Below are positions 35,701-44,531 of a stretch of 64,000 nt of DNA, piece by piece (position 1 is the first letter of the stretch; the number at the start of each line of letters is the position of its first letter). A model generated the notes under the pieces. It was not told where the DNA came from, did not search any database, and saw nothing but the letters and a program-made list of their open reading frames with translations. The translations under genes and the position numbers were made by a program. This DNA comes from Cristatella mucedo (lineage: Eukaryota; Bryozoa; Phylactolaemata; Cristatellidae): contig WPIO01000133.1 of NCBI GenBank assembly GCA_009760855.2, forward strand, positions 1,024,001 to 1,088,000. The letters are read 5' to 3'.

Positions 35701-38700
35701 TGAGCAGCAGAGGCAGAGCAGATATTCTTGCACGGACAGTATCGATGTCAAGGGTCTTGAGGTTTCGCGATTCACAAGTTATTTTAGAGGAGGAGGTGGG
35801 CGCACACTGTAGATTGAATGAGATCTGCATGTAGTCAGATAAGCCGGATTTTTGTATAATTGGTGATGACAAAGTGGTTGTATGAGAAAATCTGGTCGAG
35901 TGTGTGACCCTTGATGTGGGTAGGGCCATGCACATGAGCCACAAGAGACAATGAGTCAGTTAATGCACGAAATTCGGCGCTGAAAGCGTCAGATAAGATC
36001 AAAATGAATGTTGAAATCACCCATAATGAGGAAGGATCGATTTTTTGCACACAGAATCGAAATGAGATCAGAGAAATCTGAGATAAGGAGGATTTGGTAC
36101 CTGGTGGGCAATAGACTACTGCCACTATCGGGAGCTTCTTTTCGAATGAGACCAAGACAATTGATTCAAAAGACATGACAAAGATCATCTGAAGTACCTC
36201 TGAAATATGGAGTACCTCAGGGATCCGTGCTAGGTCCGGTTCTTTTCACGGTTTATACTCTCCCTCTTGCTGATGTGATTGCCAAGCACAATCTAGGCTT
36301 TCACTTCTATGCAGATGACACTCAGTTGTACCTTTGCTTTGATCCTTCCCAGCCTTCGAGCACCTCGAATTCTCTAAACTCACTTGCTGCATGCATTGAT
36401 GACATCCGCACATGGATGGCAGCAAATTTTGTAAAACTAAACGATGACAAGACTAACTTACTAGTTATAGGCAAACCCAGTGTGATTCAGAGATTGGAAA
36501 GGCTGTCTCTCAAAATTGGCTCTGCCAGCATATCTCCTGTCGAATCAGCTCGAAATCTAGGTGTCATATTCCAAAGTGACCTCTCGTTAGACGACCATAT
36601 CAGCTCCACAGTCAAATCTGCCTATTTTCAGCTTCATAACATTGCTAAAATTCGGGCTTGTTTAGATAAGGATGCCACGTCTAAGTTGGTCCATGCATTC
36701 GTGACATCTCGTCTCGACTTCTGCAACTCACTGCTTACCAGCATGTGCGATCAGGCGATTGCAGCTGGTGCAAAACTCGGCAGCTAGGCTTGTCTGTCGT
36801 GAGTGTCGCAGTTGCCCCATTCCACTCCTCGCCGACCTGCACTGGCTACCAGTCAAGCAACGGATTGATTTCAAGGCTTTGTCGCTCACTTTTAGGTCCC
36901 TTCATTCTATTGCTCCAGCTTATCTCTCCGACATACTCCCCCATCAGGCCAAGCATCGTACCACCCGCTTTTCGGAATCCAACAGTCTAGAAATACCTTG
37001 TACAAACCTTAAATCCTTTGGAAACCGTGCATTTAGTTTGTATGCTCCCAAAGCGTGGAACTCCCTCCCTGCGTCAGAACATCCCCTGACCTGACCACAT
37101 TTAAAAGGAACTTAAAAACACACCTATTTAGGACAGCATTTAGTGGGTCCGTGTGATTTGTCCTTCACGTGCTTATGCGTGCTGACACTGTGCATGCTGC
37201 CACTAACCACATTTGCATGCTGACCCAGTGCATGTCACCCCTAACCCTATTATTCATTTCGTTTGTTTTTCAAGCATGATTTTACTTACCATTCAATTGC
37301 GTTTCACTTTGCAGCAAATGTAAAGTGCCTAGAAAGAGATTAAGTTCTCTGAGGGCGCTTTATCAAGTACATTATTATTATTATTATTATTTAGACTGCT
37401 TCGAGGGTACTGCAAATGGCTTGAAGTTGAATTTCGAGCGCACGATAATAGCAACTCCACCTCCAGTTTTGATTGATCTAGGGGTGTGAAAGAATGAGAA
37501 ACCAGATGGGGTACCGTCTTTAATTGTCGGGCAGTGTACCGATTTTAGCCAAATTTCAGTTAGGGCGAGCAGGTCGATACCATTTTCAGAAATAAGGTCG
37601 CTTATTACCAGAGGTTTATCATGCATTGAACGAGGATTACAAAGGCAAGCGTTATGTCTGGCCGATGGAGTTATAACAGGCCTGATGACCACTAAGTTAG
37701 AGAGATTCACAGTGATGCACGTGGGCAACCGTGCTGAGCGGTTCGAGACAATGCTAGGAATACCAACCGAGCTGGTCCAGCTCGCAGTTCCCGCCCAACC
37801 AGCGGCTTCTCAGCTGGTGGTTCCGGCCCCCCGTGGCGGCTATGGGATGCTTTTCTTTTGTTAATGCATAGTTCACGAATCTTAGCAATATTATTAATAT
37901 CTAGGAATGCATTTGATCTACGATGACGAAGCGATAACAGCTGCTGACGATCATAACTAACATGCAGGTTACTAGCCACCGGCGTAGCTAAGGCAGCTGC
38001 CGGCATGGGAGACCCAGCAGCCTGAAGCAATAAGGGTTAAGATATCCATAGGCACGTAATTTCTTACGCACAATCAGAATAAGTTTAAACAGGTCTTAGC
38101 TGTATCGTTTCCGTATACGATGTTCACAAGAACTTCGGTTTTCGGAAGAATTCTGCAACGAACACGAACACACATTAGAGTGCTCTATGTCAGAAGGCCA
38201 GAATGAAATGAATAACATGGTTAGTGGCAGCATGCGCAGTGTCAGCACGCATAAGCACGTGACGGACGAATCACAGTGACCCACTAAATGCTGTCCTAAA
38301 TAGATGTTTTAGAGTTTTTAAATGTGGTTAGGGGATTAGTTAGGGGATGTTGTGACGCAAGTCAGGAATGAGTTCCAGGCTTTGGGAGCATATGAACTAA
38401 ACGCGCGGTCTCCAAAGGGTTTACAGGTTTGTCCGAGGTATTGGTAAACTGTTGGATTCCGAAAAGCCGGTGGTACGATTCTCGGCCTGGTGGGGGAGCA
38501 AATCTGATAGGTATGCTGGAGCCAAAGAATGAAGGGACCTAAAAGTGAGCGACAAAACCTTGAAGTTGATCCGTTGCTTGACTGGTAGCCAGTGCATGTC
38601 GGCGAGAAGTGGTGTGATGTGGCAACTGCTACGCCCACGACAGACAAGCCTAGCTGCAGAGTTTTGCGCCAGTTGTAAACGCCTGATTGCACAGGCCGGT

Positions 38701-40849
38701 AGACCAGCAAGCAGTGAGTTACAGAGACCAGCAAGCAGCGTAGACCAGCAAGCAGTGAGTTAGCTGTAGAGTTTTGCACCAGCTGCAAGCCCCTCATTGG
38801 GATGTAACCTTGAACACGTCGATCCCTCTGGAGTTGTGTGTGTGTGTGCGTGCGCGTGCACGTGTGGTTGTGTGTGCGTGTGTGTGTGCGCGTGTGTGTG
38901 ACAGCTACACTACATGTAGAGAGTGACATTAGTGCAGTCGATCATAGGGTTGAATTAAAATACGTCATATGCATTCGTCAGTGTAATGCTGTGCACTCCA
39001 TTGCTTAGCTAAATAGTAACGATAGGGCACCTCATGCTCGCGGCTGTCTGTGTTAGGCAACCAAAACGATTTCTGTGTGCGTGCATGCGTGCTTGTGGGC
39101 TTGTGAAAGAAAGACTTTGTGTACTCAGTGCCAGTCTCTTCCACAACTTCACCGCGTGCACCGTTGGCCTGCTCGATCGGTATCCTGTTACTCGCTTTCA
39201 TCGCAGCGCTGTGCGCATAATAAGCTTTGCCACACGTCTGTCGCTTGCTCCACACATCTCCTTTCCTGCCTCGTGTATACATATCGGCACCCTCCTTCGA
39301 GCTATCGCCATCCTAACCGCTCTGGCTTTGCCTTGCCGCCAGTCGAATCGCATGGGAGCAGCCCAGAGCGGAGTTTAGGGGCAGCGGCTTCAGAGTCCTG
39401 ACAGGACTAGGCCAAAAAAGGAAGTGCTTGTAACGGTGCTCGTCGAGTGCCCTACTCGCGACAAATTTGTCGGTGAAGCCCTGAATCTTGGAATGGCCGC
39501 CATTGTCCATCCTGTGGGCGTGGCACCAATGCACACATTTTATGCCGACAGCAGTGGAACACACACCCGGTAGCAGCAGCAGCAGCAGCTGCCGCAAAGA
39601 GCTGCCTACTCTTTAGGATTGCTAGTCCGAATGGATATCCGCATCGTGGAGATGTCTGTTAGATAGCGACCGAGGGTCATGGGCCTCCAATAGCTGCCGT
39701 GACGTAAGGCAAGTCTCGCACGGCTCAGAGCAAGCACCTAGAGACCAGCTGCTAGCGGCACAGCTTGGGAGCCCATGACACGGCCTCTGTTTGCATGCTG
39801 CCTGGGCCATAGGTTGTCACATGACCGGATCCATGCCGTTATAATTCGGTAACCGAGCAAATAATGAATATCTCGGCAGTCATAATCTGGCTGCTTTAGC
39901 ACGATGCCGTTGCAGGGCATCACTAAGCATCCGAGGAGCCCCCTCCCCCCCCCCGTAGGTTTCTTCCGGTGGTCACCGCTTGCAAGCATGCCGCTCACGT
40001 GGCTGTTCTGCACTCGCTGCTTGGCACGGCTGTTGCTCTGGTACGACTCTTGACGCCGCATCAGTTCTTCCTCCGGTGCCGTGGCAGCAGCAGCAGCTGC
40101 TGCTGCTGCTGCTGCATGCATCAGGAGCAGCGTTAGTGTGCCCTGCGTGCGCACGCGACCGATGCCACGTGCAGGAGACAAATCTGAGGTGCTGGACGTG
40201 GACAACCCGGATCCGGACAAGTACCCTCTGATGAAGAACGTCACGAAGTTCGAGTGCTGTCTGGAGCCCGGTGACACCTTGTTCATACCAGGTGCGAGTG
40301 TCGTCCTGGGGCTCGTGCGGCCCGTCGTCCCCTCGGAAAGCGCAGAGCTGTGCGCAGAGCTCGAAGCGCAGCGGCCGCTGCTCGGTGCCTCGCAGCGCGA
40401 TTCATCCGCTGGGTGCGCCGGCTCTCAAAACTGATTGGCTTCGTTTTCGCCTGTCGTCTCGGGCTGGCCGTGCCCTGGTGCTGCCGCATGCCCGCTTGCT
40501 TTGTTTTGACACCCGTCGCTGCGGGCGTTTCTCTGCTGCAGCACTCTGGTTCCACAACGTCGTGGCTCTCGAGTTTGGCATTGCCGTCAACGTTTTCTGG
40601 CGCCACCTGGATCCAGAAATGTACGACAAGAAGGACGTGTACGGCAACAAGGATCCACTTCCGGCCTGCAGAGCCATGCAGACGCTCGACAAGGCGCTGC
40701 AGGCCCTGGACGCGCTGCCCGCCGAGTACCGCGACTTCTACGCCCGGCGCATGGCGCTGCGCATAGAAGAGAGGACAGCTGCTGTCCTGGCTACTCCGGT
40801 GCAGCGGCGTCGCGACGATGTCGGCGACGTCCCGGCCGTCGGCGAGTGA
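23622..40849 (+). CDS. TYW5: TYW5, tRNA wybutosine-synthesising protein 5 (JmjC hydroxylase), whole gene
   Basis: Seven exons join in frame: 23622-23714, 25508-25662, 27632-27710, 29644-29826, 32520-32607, 40175-40291 and 40542-40849 (1023 nt, 340 residues plus stop). All introns are GT-AG and all phases match. TYW5 is an Fe(II)/2-oxoglutarate-dependent hydroxylase that modifies the wybutosine side chain at position 37 of tRNA-Phe. The JmjC core is clear: [11 protein letters not shown] carries H168 and D170, and LWFHNV carries H243, the HxD...H iron triad, each offset by eight residues from the human numbering I recall. Other family landmarks are [29 protein letters not shown] and YRDFYARRM. 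The protein is about 25 residues longer than the human one, mostly a charged C-terminal tail after the last conserved block. The gene is tail to tail with MGST3. Introns 1 and 5 are full of transposons. Assignment is by remembered family sequence; no search was run. Confidence 0.95.
24037..24070. repeat. Perfect 12-bp inverted repeat
   Basis: CCATGGCCTCTC (24037-24048) and GAGAGGCCATGG (24059-24070) around a 10-base loop. Inside a LINE-B copy in TYW5 intron 1. Confidence 0.93.
24124..24309 (+). mobile_element. SPIN-type non-autonomous hAT transposon (186 bp)
   Basis: The left end reads CGGTGGTTCTCAACCTTCC and the right end CAGGTTGAGAACCGCTG, forming terminal inverted repeats. The body holds the strongly characteristic stretches GTTCCTCATGTTGTGGCGAC, CATAAAATTATT, TTTTCCGATGGTCTTAGGCG and GGGTCGTTCGACCCCC. 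These are the hallmarks of SPIN elements as I know them from vertebrates. It has no coding capacity. It sits in TYW5 intron 1 inside an older minus-strand LINE-B. Flanks GAGTGGGA and GTCTAGGA agree at five of eight positions, so any 8-bp target duplication has decayed. Confidence 0.88.
25137..25153. repeat. Short (GA)n
   Basis: Eight GA units, in TYW5 intron 1. Confidence 0.85.
25268..25328 (-). mobile_element. LINE-A 3' tail remnant
   Basis: TTAATAATAATATTAATACA then TTTGTATTGCGCCCTCAGAG and AACTGAATC. About 180 bases upstream of TYW5 exon 2. Confidence 0.65.
25508..25662 (+). CDS. TYW5: TYW5 exon 2
   Basis: Acceptor TTGTAG; the exon opens in phase 0 with [12 protein letters not shown] and continues through KWTMDYL and [11 protein letters not shown], closely matching the N-terminal cupin region of TYW5. 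It ends with the first two bases of an Arg codon (AG) before donor GTAAGA, so phase 2. Confidence 0.95.
26490..26850 (-). mobile_element. LINE-B 3' end
   Basis: Minus-strand LINE-B tail in TYW5 intron 2, from AATGTATCTCTGTCTGTAAC to AAAGCTTCTGTCGCCAACGG, matching the reverse complement of the 43-kb copy. Confidence 0.85.
27115..27192. repeat. Imperfect TGTGTAAG/TG repeat
   Basis: Degenerate TG-rich tract with AAGTATGTGTG units, in TYW5 intron 2. Confidence 0.75.
27235..27352 (+). mobile_element. LINE-B terminal fragment
   Basis: The last 115 bases of LINE-B (GCCACTTGGGCTGTGAGAGC to GGATTTACAGGCAGATATGC), diverged, followed by TACATG repeats. In TYW5 intron 2. Confidence 0.7.
27632..27710 (+). 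CDS. TYW5: TYW5 exon 3
   Basis: Acceptor TTGTAG. The first base completes the split Arg codon; then [11 protein letters not shown] and 15 poorly conserved residues follow, ending FVRP before donor GTAGGA. The aligned human segment begins TLPFDQLVQR and is three residues shorter. The 26 codons end in phase 0, as exon 4 requires. The donor is weaker than average, but the open frame beyond it has no similarity to TYW5. Confidence 0.88.
28143..28215 (-). mobile_element. LINE-A 3' tail remnant
   Basis: TTATTGCACCCTAACGGAAC, TAGTTTTCTTATAGGCATTT and TACACA: a diverged minus-strand tail in TYW5 intron 3. Confidence 0.5.
28236..28272. repeat. 17-bp direct repeat
   Basis: TGACGTGGTTGTAAATT occurs at 28236 and again at 28256, three bases apart. 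In TYW5 intron 3. Confidence 0.85.
28321..28408 (-). mobile_element. SINE-1, 3' half
   Basis: TTCATTTGTATAGCGCCCTA, AACTTAATCTCTATTCAGGC and CTCGGGGCTCGAGCCCACGA: tail to B box in minus orientation; the A-box half is missing. In TYW5 intron 3. Confidence 0.82.
28637..28692 (-). repeat. Tandem duplication of a LINE-A tail segment (2 x 28 bp)
   Basis: The 28-base segment TACCCCCAGAATCTCTTTCT...GGCACTT occurs twice head to tail (28637-28664 and 28665-28692). It contains the reverse complement of the LINE-A tail (AGAATCTCTTTCTAGGCACTT). Confidence 0.75.
29644..29826 (+). CDS. TYW5: TYW5 exon 4 (first two iron ligands)
   Basis: Acceptor TTTTAG; 61 codons from [10 protein letters not shown] to QLWTHYD, donor GTAGGT. 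The exon carries the Fe-binding HYD (H168, D170), the KDPRKDV loop and [14 protein letters not shown]. It is the best-conserved exon and begins and ends in phase 0. Confidence 0.96.
30129..30159. repeat. Perfect GC-rich hairpin
   Basis: GGCCGCAGAGAGGG (30129-30142), loop CCG, then its exact reverse complement (30146-30159). In TYW5 intron 4. Confidence 0.95.
30525..30805 (+). mobile_element. LINE-C (L2-like) 3' end
   Basis: GTCTCAGCTAAAGACGCTTC then TGTTCCGGTCAGCTTC encodes an [11 protein letters not shown]-like LINE C-terminus; a 3' untranslated region and the conserved GATTAAGTTCTCTTAAGGTG tail follow, ending in ATTATGATTATT. In TYW5 intron 4. Confidence 0.75.
30910..30992 (-). mobile_element. 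LINE-B terminal fragment
   Basis: GATCTCCATCTGTAACTCCC and CACAAAGGCACGAGGACC are the reverse complement of the LINE-B 3' terminus. Only about 80 bases remain. In TYW5 intron 4. Confidence 0.65.
31185..32110 (-). mobile_element. Old LINE-A-like fragment
   Basis: Minus-strand L2-type tail (AGCACCCTTAGAGAACTAAA), then diverged 3' untranslated region and C-terminal domain up to an LNNDKK-like remnant of the [10 protein letters not shown] block near 32.05 kb. Identity to the other copies is patchy. In TYW5 intron 4. Confidence 0.7.
32520..32607 (+). CDS. TYW5: TYW5 exon 5
   Basis: Acceptor TTGTAG, then [20 protein letters not shown] and AYLYLR, with one base of a Gly codon left before donor GTGCGT. 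These are the double-stranded beta-helix strands following the HxD motif. The intron that follows is about 7.6 kb and holds the nested LINE-A insertions. Confidence 0.95.
32608..34164. other. TYW5 intron 5, left part, nothing recognised
   Basis: Between exon 5 and the broken end of LINE-A copy 1. Open frames at 33.3-33.6 kb are Trp/Cys-rich and unlike any family I know. Confidence 0.4.
34165..38050 (-). mobile_element. LINE-A copy 1 (L2-like LINE), interrupted
   Basis: A minus-strand non-LTR retrotransposon in TYW5 intron 5. From 38030 downward it shows the ORF2 start region ([14 protein letters not shown]), APE endonuclease pieces ([30 protein letters not shown] at 37.7-37.4 kb; [10 protein letters not shown] and [16 protein letters not shown] at 36.2-35.8 kb), and a long reverse transcriptase (35389-34355) with [27 protein letters not shown] and YADD (34451-34462). 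The RT frame is broken only by TAG at 34355-34357, where a related copy has Trp; the endonuclease has frameshifts. Homology stops near 34165, so its own 3' end is lost. A second LINE-A is inserted at 36175-37392. Confidence 0.93.
36175..37392 (+). mobile_element. LINE-A copy 2, 5'-truncated, nested in copy 1
   Basis: A plus-strand 3' portion of LINE-A beginning just before the RT motif [10 protein letters not shown], with YADD, then [20 protein letters not shown], the C-terminal block LVCRE...[17 protein letters not shown] and [12 protein letters not shown], a 3' untranslated region and an (ATT)n tail. One frameshift lies near 36760. It is flanked by AGAC at 36171-36174 and 37393-37396, which reads as a 4-bp target duplication: removing the insert restores the endonuclease sequence seen in copy 3. 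Confidence 0.92.
38195..38800 (-). mobile_element. LINE-A copy 5, 3' fragment with internal duplication
   Basis: Minus-strand 3' untranslated region and C-terminal domain (AAACCCTTTGGAGACC, SLYA-like PKAWNS block). Near its end AGACCAGCAAGCAG occurs three times (38701, 38725, 38742) and the following GTAGAGTTTTGCACCAGCTG repeats an earlier stretch, so a local duplication has occurred. In TYW5 intron 5, beside LINE-A copy 1. Confidence 0.85.
38836..38900. repeat. (GT)n interrupted microsatellite
   Basis: GT runs with GC interruptions (GTGCGTGCGCGTGCACGTG), beside LINE-A copy 5 in TYW5 intron 5. Confidence 0.88.
38901..40081. other. TYW5 intron 5, right part, nothing recognised
   Basis: Unique-looking sequence with a CAG run near 39570-39590 and a C run near 39945-39955; open frames are short or antisense. 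Confidence 0.4.
40082..40116. repeat. (CAG)n/(CTG)n imperfect palindrome
   Basis: GGCAGCAGCAGCAGCTGCTG followed by CTGCTGCTGC: CAG units facing CTG units, about 60 bases before TYW5 exon 6. Confidence 0.8.
40175..40291 (+). CDS. TYW5: TYW5 exon 6
   Basis: Acceptor GTGCAG; the exon completes the split Gly, then reads [18 protein letters not shown] and [14 protein letters not shown], ending one base into an Ala codon before donor GTGCGA. PGD.LFIP is the turn before the strand holding the last iron ligand. Confidence 0.95.
40542..40849 (+). CDS. TYW5: TYW5 exon 7 (third iron ligand and stop)
   Basis: Acceptor [19 protein letters not shown] carries H243, followed by [20 protein letters not shown] and the dimer-helix region [16 protein letters not shown]. 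About 23 further residues, Arg/Asp-rich with no counterpart in the human protein, precede TGA at 40847-40849. No clear AATAAA was seen in the next 700 bases. Confidence 0.95.
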
Positions 40850-41576
40850 GGTGGCGTCAAAAGGCCTCGCCATTTGGGTCGCACGCGAGTGGGTCCACCT
40901 TGCTTTTCTCGCTTGACCCTGGACTGGGCTCTGGCCCGGCGCCCTGGACCGGCGCCCTGGACGGCACGTGCCCGCCCCTTTCCTTAGTGTCGCCTCTGCC
41001 GTCGCCGCAGGTCGCCTTGCAGCCTCCGGTGGATGACCGTCAGCTGCGACTGACTGGCTGCCTTCTCGGATGTTTCCGATGCTGGGTGCTGACCTATCCT
41101 TCCTTAGGTTCTGGCCCCCCCCCGAAGTGCACCTCCGGTCTAAAGGCCGAGCTCGCATGCTCACATGCTAGCTCTGCTTCCACCCAGGACTCGTCCTCGT
41201 CGATGGGATGCGAATTTTCCATCATTTCTTCTAGGATGGAGCACGACCCGGGGACAGTGCAGCTGCCGGTTTGAGGTGAGGTCTTTGCCCCCACCCTACC
41301 CCACCCCACCCACCGGGAGATGTACGACGTCGCTTTGCCGATGTCGGCCCAGTGCCTAGCCGCTAAGGCTTTTCGGCTGCTCGAAGAGGGCCGATGAGCT
41401 GGTAGCTTGCAGCTCTTGGTGTACTTGCTATCGAGTGCGCTCATTTTTGCCATTTGTGTAGCGCATAGTTCAGGTCACGGTTAAAGATTTTTTATCAGAC
41501 CTTGGTCAGCAGCTCCAAAAGTCAGGTGTGCCCAAGTTGGTCGTGATCTTTACGACTTAATTTAAAATAGAAAATA

Positions 41577-41665
41577 TATGTAATTCATTTGTGTGGCCCG
41601 ATAGTGTAACTTAATCTCTATTCGGGCGCTTCACATATGCCACGGGGCTTGAGACCACGAATTTG
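41577..41665 (-). mobile_element. SINE-1, 3' half
   Basis: TGTAATTCATTTGTGTGGCC, AACTTAATCTCTATTCGGGC and GCCACGGGGCTTGAGACCAC: a diverged minus-strand copy without its head, downstream of TYW5. Confidence 0.78.
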
Positions 41666-41878
41666 AGATGTGAAAAACGCATGTCTAGCTTTGACCGAGT
41701 CGAATTGTTTGGCAAAGCAGAGCAGAACTGCAACTATGGTCACGTCATTTGTTTTTTGTTCGTTTGTGTTATTGGCAGGGATTAGAGCCATAAAGCCTTG
41801 GACAGACTAGGCTGATGCAGACCGGCATGTCCTTCATATAAGGCAATCCTAAGCTCTGAATAGAGTGCTAAATAGGGA

Positions 41879-41879
<1 letters not shown>

Positions 41880-41935
<56 letters not shown>

Positions 41936-41992
41936 ATATATACTACATATATATATATATGTAGTATATATATATATATATATATATATTGT
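41880..41992. repeat. (AT)n-(GA)n-(AT)n compound tract with palindrome
   Basis: AT run, (GA)n (41897-41931), then ATATATATACTACATATATA, whose second half returns as ATGTAGTATATATA, followed by more AT. Confidence 0.9.
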
Positions 41993-42029
41993 ATATATCC
42001 TCTGACTCAACGACTATGAAATAAGTTAA

Positions 42030-42215
42030 TTAAAGCCTCCACCTCACCACATTTGATCAATCAGCGTGATTTGTCCTTTGTGTGCTTATGCAGGCTAAAA
42101 TTGTGTTATCGCCAGCCAATTGGCATGCTTCCGTTCAAAAACATGTCAAGTGCATACAAAGCAATGTAGTTCTCTTAGGATGCTGGACAAATTGAATAAT
42201 ACTATTATAAACTGC
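42030..42215 (+). mobile_element. LINE-A 3' tail, plus strand
   Basis: GTGATTTGTCCTTTGTGTGC, then a decayed tail GTAGTTCTCTTAGGATGCTG and AATAATACTATT. It lies back to back with the tail of LINE-A copy 3. Confidence 0.65.
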
Positions 42216-42639
42216 ACACATACATTTATTGATGGTCCACATATCTTGTAGATGCTATCCATGGTGAGGACCATGCCACAGCCACTGTCGCTGGCTAGGC
42301 TTTGTTACTACTAATAATAATAATATTACAATTGTGTAGAATCCCTCAGAGAACTCACCCTCAGAGAACTTAATCTCTTTCTAGCACTTTACATATGCTG
42401 TAAAGGAAGTGTGATCAAATGATTAGTGGTAGCATGCACAGTGTCAGCACCCATATGCACATAAGCCCATAAGTGCGAATCACATGGACCCACTAAATGT
42501 TGGTATAAATAGGTGCATTTTAAGCTTCTTTGTAAATGTCATCAACTCTGGTGATGTTGTGACGTCAGTCGGGAGTAAGCTCCAGGCTTTGGGAGCATGC
42601 GAACCAAAGGCACGGTCTCCAAAGGATTTGAGGTTTGTA

Positions 42640-43352
42640 GAAGCTGTCTCCCACAGTGGCTTGTAAAAAATTTAACTAGCTCTTTAGTTCTGTCTCGGCT
42701 TGATTATTGTAATTCCCTTTTGGCTGGGCTGCCAAAGAAAGCTATTATGCCACTACAGCGGACTAGGAATATGGCTGCAAGGCTGGTCTTCAAGTCCCAG
42801 TGGTTTGAGCACGTGTCACCTTTGCTGAAAGAGCTAGGATGGTTGCCGGTTGAGCAAAGGATACAGAGCCAAGTTCTTGTGCTGACCCACAAGGCCAGCC
42901 ACGGCTTGGCTCCTTCGTACCTAGCTGAACTGCTGCACCAGTTTCAGCCTGTTCGTGCCCTCAGGTCTTGTGTGGACAATAAATTAGCTGTCCCATTCCT
43001 CCGCTTAAAGACAGTTGGCGACAGATGCTTTAGCTCTGCAGGTCCTAGACTGTGGAACTCGCTTCCACAATTCTTACGCAACGACAACTACTCTCCAACT
43101 GCCGACTATGGCACATCTTTTTCAGCGGTCCTGAACTGCTACTTCTATGCTACTCACTACCTCAACTGCTCTCCTGACTCTGCTATGCTTCCCACTTTCT
43201 CTTTGTTGCGTGAGACGAAGTCTGTTGGGTACCGAATGCGTACCGAAAGCCGCTTAGGCTGTGAGTGCGCTATACAAAACTCTCCTGCGTAACACCCACA
43301 TGGTCTTTATGACTTTGTGGAGTTACTGACGGAGATACATTACATTACATTA
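42640..43352 (+). mobile_element. LINE-B copy nested in LINE-A copy 3
   Basis: A plus-strand 3' end of a CR1/L2-like LINE. One open frame to 43292 encodes the RT C-terminal domain: [57 protein letters not shown]. The 3' untranslated region follows and the tail is made of TACAT repeats. LINE-A sequence continues uninterrupted on both sides (GAGGTTTGTA | CGAGGTATAGG), so target duplication is at most 2-3 bp. Confidence 0.9.
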
Positions 43353-44419
43353 CGAGGTATAGGTAAACGATTTGGTTCAGAAAAGTGGGTGGCACGATGC
43401 CTTGCCTGGTTGGGAAGTAATTCTGATTGGTAGGCTGGAGCCAAAGAATGAGGGGAGCTAAAAATGAGTGACAGATTCTTCAAGTCGATGTTCTGCTTGA
43501 TTGAGAGCCTGTCCGGGTCGGTGACAAGTGGTAAGATGTAGCAACTGCAACACTCACGACAGACAAGCCTAGCTGCAGAGTTTTTCACCAGCTGTAAGCA
43601 CCTGAGTGTGCAGGCCGGTAGACCAGCAAGCAGTGAGTTACAGGAGTCAAGACGGGATGTCACAGATGCATAGACCAACTTAGATATGGTATTCCTGTCT
43701 AAGCAAGCCCAAATTTAGCTAGGTTATGTAGCTGAAACGAGGCAGACTTGACTGTAGAGCTGATGTGGTCGTCTAATGAAAGGTCACTTTGGAACATGAC
43801 ACCTAGATTTCGTGCAGATTCAACAGATGTGCTGGCAGAGCCAGCTTGTTACCCTTTCCCATATCTGAATCACACTTGGTAACTAGTAAGTTGGATTTAT
43901 ATCATTCATTTTAAGAAGTTTGCTGCCATCCATTGTGCGGTTGTCATCAATACTTGCAGCAAGGGAGTTGAGAGGATTTGACGTGCTCGAGGGCTAGGAG
44001 GGATCAAAGCAAAGGTGCAACTGAGTGTCATCCACAGAGAAGTGAAAGACTGGATTGTGCTTGGCAATCACATCGGCAATAAGGAGAGTATAAACCGTGA
44101 AAAGAACCGGACCTAGCACAGTGCCCTGTGGTACTCCATATTTCAGAGGTTCCTCGTATGATCTTTTTCCATTCGCATCAATACTCTGGTGTTTCCCACT
44201 GAAACAGGACCTGAACCATTGCAATGCAGTGCCAGTGATGCCCAGGCGAGATGAGAGGTGCTCAAGAAGGACTTGGTGATCAATAGTAACAAAAGCTGCC
44301 GAAAGATCGAGCAAAACAAGCAGAGACACTACCTAAGTCTGCATTCCTAAGTAGGTCGTTATACACCAGAAGCGATGCTGACTCTGTGGAGTGGTTAGCT
44401 CAGGACTGGAACTTACTAG

Positions 44420-44531
<112 letters not shown>

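Larger units (their letters stand above)
40850..42029. other. TYW5 3' flank
   Basis: Likely 3' UTR followed by intergenic DNA with a SINE-1 half and the AT/GA/AT tract. No AATAAA was noticed close to the stop codon, so the transcript end is undefined. Confidence 0.4.

Noticed and set aside
36227-36787. Host gene encoding a reverse transcriptase-like protein
   Set aside because: It is the 3' part of a nested LINE-A with target duplication and an ATT tail.
40283-41164. 293-codon minus-strand frame
   Set aside because: It is antisense to TYW5 exon 7, whose conserved domain accounts for the openness.
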